Shown here: positions 15,574 to 22,776 of the stretch, piece by piece
Layout: the number at the start of each line of letters is the position of its first letter
Position numbering within the stretch: position 1 is the stretch's first letter
Assembly (NCBI GenBank): GCA_031270465.1
Contig: JAISXP010000172.1
Coordinates: forward strand, 1 to 35,252
Reading direction: 5' to 3'
Length of the DNA stretch: 35,252 nt
From: Tannerella sp.
GTDB lineage: Bacteria; Bacteroidota; Bacteroidia; Bacteroidales; Tannerellaceae
Translations under genes and position numbers: made by a program
Notes under the pieces: generated by a model
What the model was told of the DNA's origin: nothing
Database searches by the model: none
Seen by the model: the letters and a program-made list of their open reading frames with translations, nothing else

Positions 15574-15613
15574 GAAGCAGTCCGCTCGCAATGATTTGTT
15601 CACGGACTGCTTC
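15574..15613 (-). terminator. Inverted repeat downstream of susD, probable terminator
   Basis: GAAGCAGTCCG (15574-15584) and CGGACTGCTTC (15603-15613) form a perfect 11-bp stem with an 18-nt loop, 62 bp after the susD stop. On the minus strand it is followed by CTTTGCATTT, a poor T-run, so termination may be inefficient or Rho-assisted. Confidence 0.55.
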
Positions 15614-15675
15614 GATCCACATTAACTAAAACAATATCGAATGGCTATATCCTTTTCATTTCATGCCTGCTCTGT

Positions 15676-17445
15676 TCAGTATCCCGGATTCTGTGCTATG
15701 CCCAGATCGTTTCCGCTCAGCCCGCCGGGAATGGGGAAGCGGTAGAACTTGCCGTTCACGTTGTCGTATTTCTTGTGAAGATGCGTATAAATCTTGGCAA
15801 AGAACGGATAGTTTGTCGAGGCGGGGTATGTGGCGCCCTCCTCTTCCGGTCCGAACCTGGCGACGATGGATGACACGTCGCGGTAGTCTTCCTTGAAATA
15901 CTCATAGTTGCTCACCTTCAGCACCGTTTGAATCAGTTTGCGCCAGCGGACAAGGTTCACCCAGTTGCGCTGTTCGAAGAACTGTTCCAGCTTGTATTCA
16001 TTTTCCAAATCGTTTTGCGTGAGTGCTGTGAGCCTGCTCAGCCCGGCGCGTTCTCTGATTTGGTTGATTTCCGCAAGTCCCCTGTCACCGCTGTTGAGGT
16101 AGAATTTGGCTTCCGCCTTGTGGAGCAGCACGTCGGCAAGGCGTATTTCCACGCGGTTGATGTTGTTGGGCTGTCCCGCATAGTTCACGCCCTGGTCGGG
16201 AGCGACTTCGATGAGCGCCGCCCTGTTGTAGCGGTGAATCCACTTGGCATAGCGCGGCGAGGTGACGGGGAATGTGAACTCGTACTTCCTGTAGTTTTCA
16301 GGCACATCGGGAGTGGCAGAGCCTGTCTTCTCGTTGGCATTGTAGAGTTGCGCCGTGATGGAGAGGCGTTTGCGCTTGTCGCCCGCTTCGAACCAGTCGA
16401 GCAGGGTCACGTCGGCAGGGCCAATGTGGTTGTCGGTATAGAGGTCGAAACCGAACGTGAAGGGGCAATGCGTCTGGTGGTTGCCCTGGCTGTCGCCGTT
16501 GCCGTCGCCGTCGTGGTGGATGGTGAAGATATGCTCCGCCGAACGGTTTTCCGACTGCACGCCCCACAAGCTCTCGAAGTTGGCTTCCAGTTGGAAGTTG
16601 CCGCTGTTGATCACCCTGTCGGCATGTTCCACCACCTTTTGCAACCGTGCATTGTCCCACTGCGGGGCGGCGGGGTCGGTTTTGCCGCCGGCGATGGCGC
16701 CCGTCTCCGCCTGTGTGAGCGGTTTACCTGCCCATTGCAGGTAGGCGCGCGCCAGAATGGCATTGGCCGACCCCTTGCTCGGGTTGGAGCGGTTGATGTC
16801 GAAGTCGGGCAACAGTTCTTCGGCTTCCGTCAAATCCGTGACAATCTGCGTATAGACTTCGTCGATCGACTTGCGCGCCGTGCGTTCGGCATTCGCGGGG
16901 CTGGGCGACGTGAAAACCGGGACTTCGCCCCACAGTTGCACAAGGTAAAGGTAAGCCAGTCCGCGTATAAACTTTGCCCTGCCCTTTGCCAGATCAATGG
17001 TGGCCTGCGTGAGGCTGCCGGTGGCGTATGCCGAGTCGAGTTTGGCAACGGCTTTGTTTGCCTCGCCGATGCTCACGTAGAGATAATTGAATATCTTGGT
17101 AGGATACCAATTATTTTTGTCGGTTTCAAAACGGCTTACTAAAGGACCGTCCGCACTGTCGTCGCCTTCAAAACTGATGGTCGATTCCGTAGCCGATTCC
17201 AGAAGGAATGAAAACGACGAACTCAGCCGTCCCCAGTCGTAGTACGCGCCTGCGGCGAGGGCAAGCGCTTCCTTTTCGCTCTTGATGGGCGAATCCCATG
17301 AGATGACTTCGCCCGGTTCGGGTTCGGGTGGCTCAGGCTCTTTCTTTACATCATCATCGTCACTGCATGAAACAAAGGAAAATAATGTTGTTGTCAACAC
17401 GGCAAACAAGGTTGCCAAAACTTTCCAGGTAATTGCTTTTTTCAT
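15676..17445 (-). CDS. SusD/RagB-family outer-membrane nutrient-binding lipoprotein
   Basis: Protein of 589 residues. The lipoprotein signal peptide ends FSFVSC (Cys27), followed by an acidic stretch SDDDD and Pro/Glu-rich linker that fits surface export of lipoproteins. The SusD-like N-terminal TPR region follows (NYLYVSIGEANKAVAKLD, then KFIRGLAYLYLVQLWGEVPVF, the diagnostic RALAYFYLVQLFGDVPL-type motif). The C-terminal domain has the EIRLADVLLHKAEA motif and ends with LGIAQNPGY. SusD proteins cap the SusC channel and bind the ligand. The SusC partner gene directly upstream is broken, so this protein may have no working channel. Glycan specificity cannot be read from sequence; no glycoside hydrolase gene lies nearby. 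Confidence 0.93.
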   Translation of the reverse strand: MKKAITWKVLATLFAVLTTTLFSFVSCSDDDDVKKEPEPPEPEPGEVISWDSPIKSEKEALALAAGAYYDWGRLSSSFSFLLESATESTISFEGDDSADGPLVSRFETDKNNWYPTKIFNYLYVSIGEANKAVAKLDSAYATGSLTQATIDLAKGRAKFIRGLAYLYLVQLWGEVPVFTSPSPANAERTARKSIDEVYTQIVTDLTEAEELLPDFDINRSNPSKGSANAILARAYLQWAGKPLTQAETGAIAGGKTDPAAPQWDNARLQKVVEHADRVINSGNFQLEANFESLWGVQSENRSAEHIFTIHHDGDGNGDSQGNHQTHCPFTFGFDLYTDNHIGPADVTLLDWFEAGDKRKRLSITAQLYNANEKTGSATPDVPENYRKYEFTFPVTSPRYAKWIHRYNRAALIEVAPDQGVNYAGQPNNINRVEIRLADVLLHKAEAKFYLNSGDRGLAEINQIRERAGLSRLTALTQNDLENEYKLEQFFEQRNWVNLVRWRKLIQTVLKVSNYEYFKEDYRDVSSIVARFGPEEEGATYPASTNYPFFAKIYTHLHKKYDNVNGKFYRFPIPGGLSGNDLGIAQNPGY

Positions 17446-17514
17446 TGCTTTAAAATTTAAATTGTGAATAAAATAAACAAGTAAATAACTGTTGATATAT
17501 AAATAAACTTTGAT

Positions 17515-18624
17515 TCAAAACGAAAAGCTTGCGCCCAGCAGGACGGTTCTTGCCATCGGATAGGTACCCAGGTCTGTACCGCCGGCTATTTCGGGGTCAT
17601 ACCCCCTGTATCGCGTGAGCGTGAACAGGTTTTGGACTGTTGCAAAGAGACGCAGGTCAATCTTTGGGGCGACCGTCAGCCTGTAGCCTGCCGTCAGCGT
17701 TTTCAGCCGCAGGTAGGAAGCGTCTTCGATGTACCGGCTGTCCAGTTCGGACGAAAACCTGCTCTGCGTGATCTTCGGGACAGTGCGGGAGGGATTGTCG
17801 GGCGTCCATGCATCCAGCAGCGCTGTTGCCATGTTGTAACTGTCGGTGGGGATTTCCAGAAAGCGCCGCAGTTGATTGTACACTTTGTTACCCTGCGCCC
17901 CCTGAAGGGACACGTACAGGTCGAAGCGACCGTAATTCAGCGTATTCGACAGTCCGAAGATGTATTCGGGCTGTCGGCTGCCCAATGTTACCCTGTCCCG
18001 GGAATCGATGTGATTGTCGCCGTTTTTGTCGTAATATTTCGGGTCGCCCGGCTGCAGCGTATTGTAAGAGGGGGAAGTCGGCAGCGTGGAAACGTCCTCG
18101 CCCTGTTGCACTACGCCTTCAAACCGCAGGCCGTAGAACTGTCCCGTCGCCTCGCCCACCTTCAGTATTTCCACGCCGCTGACCGTCATCTCCGCGACGT
18201 CTTCGTAGAGCGCCGTTATGCGGTTGAGATTGCGGGCTGCATTGGCGGCAACCGCCCATCGCCATTTGCGACTGTCCAGCAGCGTAGCGTTTAGACTCAA
18301 TTCAATGCCCCTGTTGGTAACGTTTCCGGCGTTTACCAGCTGAGAGTTGCTCTCGCCCAGCTTCGGCGGAATACGCAGCAGCAGGTCGGACGTCTTTTTG
18401 TAGTAAACGTCCACCGTTGCCGTAAGGCGGTTGTTCCACAGTCCGGCGTCGATACCGGCATTATATTGTGCGGTACTTTCCCAGCGCAGGTCTTCGTTGC
18501 CGCTGTTGTTGACGATATATACCGTTCCGCCACCGTAGCGCGCTGCGGTAATGGTTTGCAGGAACTCGTATTCGCCGATGCCTTCCTGATTACCCACCGT
18601 ACCCCCGCTGAGGCGCAGCTTCAA
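17515..18624 (-). pseudogene. SusC/RagA-family TonB-dependent receptor, C-terminal fragment of a broken gene
   Basis: Encodes the last roughly 370 residues of a SusC beta-barrel, in the same frame as the N-terminal fragment: LKLRLSGGTVGNQEGIGEYEFL, then KTSDLLLRIP, and YDPEIAGGTDLGTYPMARTVLLGASFSF with the C-terminal Phe of outer-membrane barrels. It has no signal peptide or plug and only a TTG as a possible start, so it cannot work alone. It lies downstream of the in-frame TGA carried by a 66-bp insertion. SusD follows 69 bp later. Confidence 0.85.
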
Positions 18625-18625
18625 C
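18596..18625. repeat. Direct repeat copy 1 (30 bp) in the broken susC
   Basis: An identical 30-bp sequence occurs at 18662-18691. In the gene's frame both copies encode LKLRLSGGTV. The repeat period is 66 bp. Confidence 0.95.
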
Positions 18626-18661
18626 TTACTATAACCTGCTCAATCCATTTTTCCAGCAAAG
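18626..18661. other. 36-bp insert carrying an in-frame stop within susC
   Basis: It lies between the two 30-bp repeats. Read in the susC frame (minus strand) it gives FAGKMD, TGA (18642-18640), then AGYSK. The insert plus one repeat is 66 bp, a multiple of three, so the only damage is the stop codon. Confidence 0.9.
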
Positions 18662-20673
18662 ACCGTACCCCCGCTGAGGCGCAGCTTCAACAGCGAAAGG
18701 GTGCGGCCGTTAGCCAGAAACGGTTCTTCGCTCACATTCCACGACAGGCCGACGGAAGGGAAATTCTTCCTTCGATGCTTTTTCGCCAGCCGCGTGGAAT
18801 AGTCGCTGCGGAAGTTTGCCGTAAGATGGTAGCGGCTCAGGAACGAATAATTCACCCTTCCCAGCAGCGAATAAAGGTCTCCTGCGGATGTTCCCGTAAC
18901 GGGTGGCAAATATTCCCCGCCATCCTGCAGGTTGTTGAATCCCAGCGTTTCGATGGTATAATTGGAACTTGAACCGGAGGCAAAGTTCTTTTTTGTTGTT
19001 TCCTGCGTATAGCCGGCAAGGATGTCGAAAGCGTGCCGGTCGTTGACAGCCCTGCCGTAGCTGACCGTGTATTCGGTAAGGATGGTCTGCTGCTGTTTGT
19101 TGCCTACGCCACCCACACCGTTCAGCGACAGTCCGATGGCTGCATATGACGGTGCGAAATAGTTTTGCGTGGCATGGCTGAGGTTGCCGCCCAGGTTCAC
19201 TTTTGCCGCAAGTCCTTCCAGCGGCGAAATCTGCACGTAAGCGCTGCCCAGCATGACGGTATGGATGTTCTGCGCCGAACTGTTTTTCAAGTCCGAAATG
19301 GGGTTTGCCGTCTGGCTGCCCTTGCGAAGATAGGCGTATTCAAAAGGATTGCTGTAATTATAGTTGCCATCCGGAGCGTACAGCGGCACCACCGGTGGAA
19401 TATAAAGCGCGTATGTCAGTGAATTGGCAATACCGTGCGAATAGGGAGAATCGTTGTAGTTCACATTTTCAAATGTAGTCAGCGTGTTTTGCGTGCTTTT
19501 GCTCGCCGTAACGGTGATGCCCGCTGTCACGATGTGCGACAGTCTCTTGTCCAGATTTACCCTGCCGACAAAACGGTCGAAGCCCGAATTGAGGATGATG
19601 CCGTCCTGTGTCAGGTAGTTGCCCGAAACGAAATAGCGCGTGGTTTCGTCGCCGCCACCGAGCGAAACATCGTGGGTCTGCGCAATGCCCGTCTGAAGCA
19701 CCGCGCTTTGCCAGTCGTAAGTCGGAAGCAGCGGAATGTCGCCGTCGGCATACTGTCCCTTGTTGTTGAAGTAGTCCTTTTGCAGGCGCGCCCACTGCAG
19801 GCCGGTCAATAAGTCAAGTTTTCGCGACGAACGGCTGAATCCGACGGAATAGCGGTAATCCACCGAAGCGCCGTCGCGTCTTCCCTTTTTGGTGGTGATG
19901 ATAATCACTCCATTGGAACCGCGGGAGCCGTAAATTGCGGTTGCCGATACGTCTTTCAGTATCTCAATGGATTCTATGTCGGACGGATTCAGCAGGTTGA
20001 GCGGATTGATTTCTCCCTCAATGGCTCCAAGACCGGTTTGCACGGACGATTTGTCGCTGTAAAAGATAAAGCCGTCAATTACGTAAAGCGGGTCGTTTCC
20101 GGCATTGACCGAATTGCCGCCGCGAATACGGATGCTTGCCGCCGCACCGGGCTGCCCCGACGCCTGCGTCACGTTCACGCCTGCCGCCGCACCACTTAGC
20201 AGAGCGTCTACCGATGGCGCAATATTGTAGCTTAAATGTGCTTTGGAAACAGTCGAAATGGCGCCCGTCAGTTCTTTTCTTTTTTGCGTGCCGTAACCCA
20301 CAACGACCACTTCTTTCAGAAAGTTTGTATTTTCAGCGAGCGAAATTACAAGCGGAGCAGTGTAATTGCTTATAACCGTCTCTACGCTTTTGTATCCTAA
20401 ATAACTGACAGATATTGTTGCGGGAAGCGATTGCGGATGAACGGTGAAAAAACCGTTTTCGTCCGCTACGGTGCCTGTTTTTTCATTGACGAGGAAAATC
20501 CCGGCTCCGGGAAGAGGCTCGCCGGTTTTCTCATCCAAAACTTGCCCTTTGAACGTCAGCGGGCCGTTGGACTGGGAAAATCCAGTCAATGGATATGTGC
20601 TGAACAAAATGCTGCACAAAAAAATAATCCAAAAACATTCGTCAATGTAAAATAATTTGTCTACTTTTGCCAT
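18640..20673 (-). pseudogene. SusC/RagA-family TonB-dependent receptor, N-terminal fragment of a broken gene
   Basis: Encodes 677 residues: a signal peptide (about 1-34, ending GFSQ), a carboxypeptidase-regulatory-like domain (about 40-115), the TonB-box/plug start LKEVVVVGYGTQKRKELTG (about 118-136), the plug with PLYVIDGF and SIEILKDVSATAIYGSRGSNGVI, and about half the barrel. It stops at TGA 18640 inside a 66-bp insertion. No STN domain is present, so unlike the receptor at the left edge it is not FecR-coupled. Without the extra 66 bp the gene would run 17515-20673 and encode 1030 residues, normal for SusC. The break may be a real mutation, a switchable state or an assembly error. Confidence 0.9.
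18662..18691. repeat. Direct repeat copy 2 (30 bp) in the broken susC
   Basis: Exact copy of 18596-18625, found in its natural place for the N-terminal reading (SLLKLRLSGGTV). Confidence 0.95.
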
Positions 20674-20694
20674 GACTCTAAAACTTTAGCGTTA

Positions 20695-20737
20695 GGGTGC
20701 CCTCAGAAACCAATTGCAGTCGGAAATGAGGGCACCC
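20695..20737 (-). promoter_or_regulatory. Leader hairpin in the susC 5' untranslated region
   Basis: GGGTGCCCTCA (20695-20705) and TGAGGGCACCC (20727-20737) form a perfect 11-bp, GC-rich stem with a 21-nt loop. It is located 22 bp before the susC start codon and inside the predicted transcript. No T-run follows on the susC strand. It may control translation or stability, or bind a regulator. Confidence 0.6.
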
Positions 20738-20788
20738 GTTTTAATACACGGTCAGTTACAATCAACATTTATTTTGTAAATAACAGTG

Positions 20789-20796
20789 CAAAGGTA
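20789..20796 (-). promoter_or_regulatory. Promoter -7 box for susC-susD
   Basis: TACCTTTG on the minus strand matches TAnnTTTG. The -33 region overlaps an inverted repeat and lacks TTTG, as expected for a promoter that needs an activator. The leader would be about 110 nt and contain the hairpin at 20695-20737. Confidence 0.55.
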
Positions 20797-20815
20797 TTGC
20801 TGTTTTTTGGTACGG

Positions 20816-20839
20816 AAAATACCATAAATGGGGTATTTT
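20816..20839. promoter_or_regulatory. Operator-like inverted repeat upstream of susC
   Basis: AAAATACC (20816-20823) and GGTATTTT (20832-20839) are perfect 8-bp inverted arms separated by 8 bp, centred about 32 bp upstream of the -7 box. The symmetry and position suit a dimeric regulator. The regulator is not in this window. Confidence 0.5.
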
Positions 20840-20928
20840 TATTCGTCTGTCATCCCCGCTCCGTCTCCTTTTAGCGCGTATATCATTGCTGCTGACAATA
20901 TTATCCGCATAAGATTTGCGTTTCTCAT
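20839..20928 (-). CDS. Possible 29-residue peptide
   Basis: ATG at 20928 to TAA at 20839, beginning MRNANLMRIILSAAMIYALK and then acidic. It has a short hydrophobic segment at residues 6-18. No clear promoter or ribosome-binding site is seen, and its end overlaps the operator-like repeat, so it may be chance. Confidence 0.15.
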   Translation of the reverse strand: MRNANLMRIILSAAMIYALKGDGAGMTDE

Positions 20929-21083
20929 AATAATTAATGTATAACAGTAATAATATGGAATATGGCTGAATTTTTTTTTGAGACGCTATTGTTTTTGAGC
21001 CTGAATCCTGTTTCCGGCAAAAAAATCCATACTCATCTCCGTTCATTGTCCAGCCCCGGAGTGAAGGTGTCGGAAAAGTGAAA

Positions 21084-21115
21084 GCAGGAAGAAAACAGAA
21101 TCGTTTTCTCCCTGC
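21084..21115 (-). other. Imperfect 13-bp hairpin in the gene-poor stretch
   Basis: Arms 21084-21096 and 21103-21115 pair over 13 bp around a 6-nt loop. In minus-strand RNA the single mismatch becomes a G-U pair, so the structure is favoured in that direction. It lies about 200 nt downstream of the orphan promoter at 21323-21354 and could end or fold that transcript. Confidence 0.4.
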
Positions 21116-21322
21116 TTTGTATCGAGGAAAGCCGCACAATATGGATGTGAAAAACTCCGTATGACAGGATTTGAGTGCTTTACTGCCTTTGTAATCCGCC
21201 GTGCGAAGCATGTCCCGAAGGATGCGGCCCGCCATTGACAGCAAGAGCGTGTCTCGGAATTTAAAATAAATCTGATGAGTTTACCAATCGAACATGTGCG
21301 GCTTAACTCATATCTTGTCATG

Positions 21323-21354
21323 CAAATGTAGGCGATTATTATGAGATGAGCAAA
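21323..21354 (-). promoter_or_regulatory. Orphan consensus promoter with no recognisable gene
   Basis: On the minus strand TTTG (21354-21351), a 20-bp spacer and TACATTTG (21330-21323), a perfect Bacteroidales promoter. Transcription would begin near 21316 and run toward susC through a region without a recognisable protein. Confidence 0.65.
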
Positions 21355-21399
21355 TTTTTTCGATAAAAATTGCGATTTTAACATTCTTCGCCCGTAAAA

Positions 21400-21432
21400 A
21401 AAAGAGACGTTTCGTTTGGAAACGTCTCTTTT
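21400..21432 (-). terminator. Intrinsic terminator of the thrS-infC-rpmI-rplT group
   Basis: AAAAGAGACGTTTC (21400-21413), loop GTTTG, GAAACGTCTCTTTT (21419-21432). On the minus strand the stem runs into a T-tract (eight T residues). It lies 18 bp after the rplT stop. Confidence 0.88.
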
Positions 21433-21450
21433 CGCTTGTTTTACATCACA

Positions 21451-21795
21451 TTACTTTACTTTTTCTACTATAGCTTTGAATGCCTCCGGATGATTGACTG
21501 CAAGGTCGGCGAGTACTTTGCGGTTGATTTCGATGCCGGCGTCATGCAACGCCCCCATCAAATGCGAGTACGACAAACCTTCCAGCCGGGCAGCGGCATT
21601 GATTCGTTGGATCCACAGCGCGCGGAAATTGCGTTTTTTGTTCCGGCGGTCGCGGAATGCATACGTCAACCCTTTTTCCCACGTGTTTTTTGCTACTGTC
21701 CACACATTTTTACGAGCGCCGTAATAACCTCTCGTAAGTTTCAGAATCCGTTTTCTTTTTGCTCTCGAAGCAACATGATTTACTGATCTTGGCAT
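21451..21795 (-). CDS. rplT: Large ribosomal subunit protein bL20
   Basis: Protein of 114 residues, normal length: [20 protein letters not shown], then [15 protein letters not shown] and [21 protein letters not shown], the bL20 signature. It binds 23S rRNA early in 50S assembly. It is the last gene of the infC-rpmI-rplT cluster. The 103-bp gap to rpmI is unusually long for an operon of small ribosomal genes and could hold the bL20 autoregulatory site known in other bacteria, but I cannot show the structure. Confidence 0.97.
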   Translation of the reverse strand: MPRSVNHVASRAKRKRILKLTRGYYGARKNVWTVAKNTWEKGLTYAFRDRRNKKRNFRALWIQRINAAARLEGLSYSHLMGALHDAGIEINRKVLADLAVNHPEAFKAIVEKVK

Positions 21796-21898
21796 AATTT
21801 TGAAATTGTGAATGTCAGCGTCATCTTTTACGATGCTCTTAGGCGCTGAGCACTCGGTTAATAAAAAAATATGATAACTTTCTCGTTTGGCGGATGAT

Positions 21899-22096
21899 TT
21901 ATTTAAGGCAAAGCAACCGCTTTACATTATTTGCATCCACATTCGCGACCAGACCGATATGGGTCAGATTGCGTTTCTGCTTTTTTGTCTTCTTCGTCAG
22001 AATGTGACTTTTAAAAGCATGTTTTCTCTTGATTTTACCTGTTCCGGTAAGGGCAAACCTCTTTTTGGCGCCGGAATTAGTTTTTAATTTTGGCAT
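21899..22096 (-). CDS. rpmI: Large ribosomal subunit protein bL35
   Basis: Protein of 65 residues: [20 protein letters not shown], then [13 protein letters not shown], the bL35 signature. Basic, normal length. It is placed between infC and rplT as in most bacteria, 50 bp after infC. Confidence 0.97.
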   Translation of the reverse strand: MPKLKTNSGAKKRFALTGTGKIKRKHAFKSHILTKKTKKQKRNLTHIGLVANVDANNVKRLLCLK

Positions 22097-22146
22097 TTCT
22101 ATTTACTTTTTTTATATTAATACTCAATTATATTCTGTTTTTACTG

Positions 22147-22743
22147 TTATTCTTTTTCTGTATTCGGCCTGGCCTGCTGTTTGGACGACGGCGATTTGGC
22201 TGCGCTTTTTTTCGGCGAGAGCATAATCGTCATTCGCTTTCCTTCGAGCAACGGCATTTGGTCTACTTTCGCAGATTCTTCCAAATCGTTTGCGAAACGA
22301 AGCAACAGCACTTCTCCCTGTTCTTTAAACAAAATCGAACGTCCTTTGAAAAATACGTACGCTTTCACTTTCGCTCCTTCTTCAAGGAAACTCTTGGCAT
22401 GACGCAGTTTGAAGTTGTAATCGTGGTCGTCCGTCTGAGGGCCGAACCGGATTTCCTTCACCACAATCTTTACGGATTTGGCTTTCTGCTCTTTCTGCCG
22501 CTTCTTTTGCTGATAGAGAAATTTCTGGTATTCGGTTATCCTGCATACGGGCGGCTCTGCATTGGGCGATATCTCCACAAGATCCAATTCCATATCTTCA
22601 GCCATTTGCAAAGCCTTTCCAATTTGATAAATGCCATTTGTCACATTATCACCTACCAAGCGTACTTCAGGAACTCGAATCCGCTCATTGATTCTATACA
22701 ATTCTTTCACACGATCGTTTCTCATGCGTCGATTATCATTAAT
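22147..22743 (-). CDS. infC: Translation initiation factor IF-3, probably starting at an AUU codon
   Basis: IF-3 discriminates the initiator tRNA and start codon and keeps 30S subunits apart. The first in-frame ATG (22725) gives 192 residues: [21 protein letters not shown], then [23 protein letters not shown] and [19 protein letters not shown]. That ATG has no ribosome-binding site at a proper distance. Six codons upstream in frame is ATT (22743-22741), and 6 nt before it is a full GGAGGT (22755-22750). An ATT start would give 198 residues beginning MNDNRRMRN. An AUU start used for IF-3 autoregulation is established for infC in enterobacteria, so I choose it. A basic, Ser/Lys-rich C-terminal tail of about 20 residues extends past the usual end. 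Confidence 0.9.
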   Translation of the reverse strand: MNDNRRMRNDRVKELYRINERIRVPEVRLVGDNVTNGIYQIGKALQMAEDMELDLVEISPNAEPPVCRITEYQKFLYQQKKRQKEQKAKSVKIVVKEIRFGPQTDDHDYNFKLRHAKSFLEEGAKVKAYVFFKGRSILFKEQGEVLLLRFANDLEESAKVDQMPLLEGKRMTIMLSPKKSAAKSPSSKQQARPNTEKE

Positions 22744-22749
22744 AAGTGT

Positions 22750-22755
22750 ACCTCC
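22750..22755 (-). promoter_or_regulatory. Strong Shine-Dalgarno site deciding the infC start
   Basis: GGAGGT (in the context AAGGAGGT) on the minus strand, 6 nt from ATT 22743 and 24 nt from the first ATG at 22725. Ten nt downstream it also faces an out-of-frame ATG opening a five-codon frame that ends in ATGA over the infC ATG, an alternative by translational coupling. Confidence 0.65.
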
Positions 22756-22776
22756 TTTTTATATTTTATTTATACT

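Larger units (their letters stand above)
20674..21399. other. 726-bp gene-poor stretch between susC and rplT
   Basis: I see no convincing gene. It holds the susC leader hairpin, a -7 promoter box and an operator-like inverted repeat (to 20839), a 29-codon ORF (20839-20928), a long imperfect hairpin (21084-21115) and an orphan minus-strand promoter (21323-21354). Long open frames on the minus strand here lack family signatures and run over the susC promoter region. Confidence 0.6.

Noticed and set aside
15928-17142. 404-codon open frame antisense to susD
   Set aside because: A complement shadow of the SusD gene; no ribosome-binding site, promoter or family signature.
18640-18642. TGA in susC as a recoded codon
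   Set aside because: Other genes here use TGA as a normal stop (def, the phosphoesterase) and the stop sits in a duplicated insertion, so recoding is unlikely.
20762-21244. 160-codon minus-strand frame upstream of susC
   Set aside because: It has only a TTG start, no recognisable domain, and runs through the operator-like repeat and susC promoter box; a second frame in the same stretch is equally open.
21043-21321. Frame starting MTRYELSR just after the orphan promoter
   Set aside because: Its ATG is 2 bp after the -7 box and so upstream of the expected transcription start; composition is Cys/Arg/Ser-rich and unlike a folded protein.
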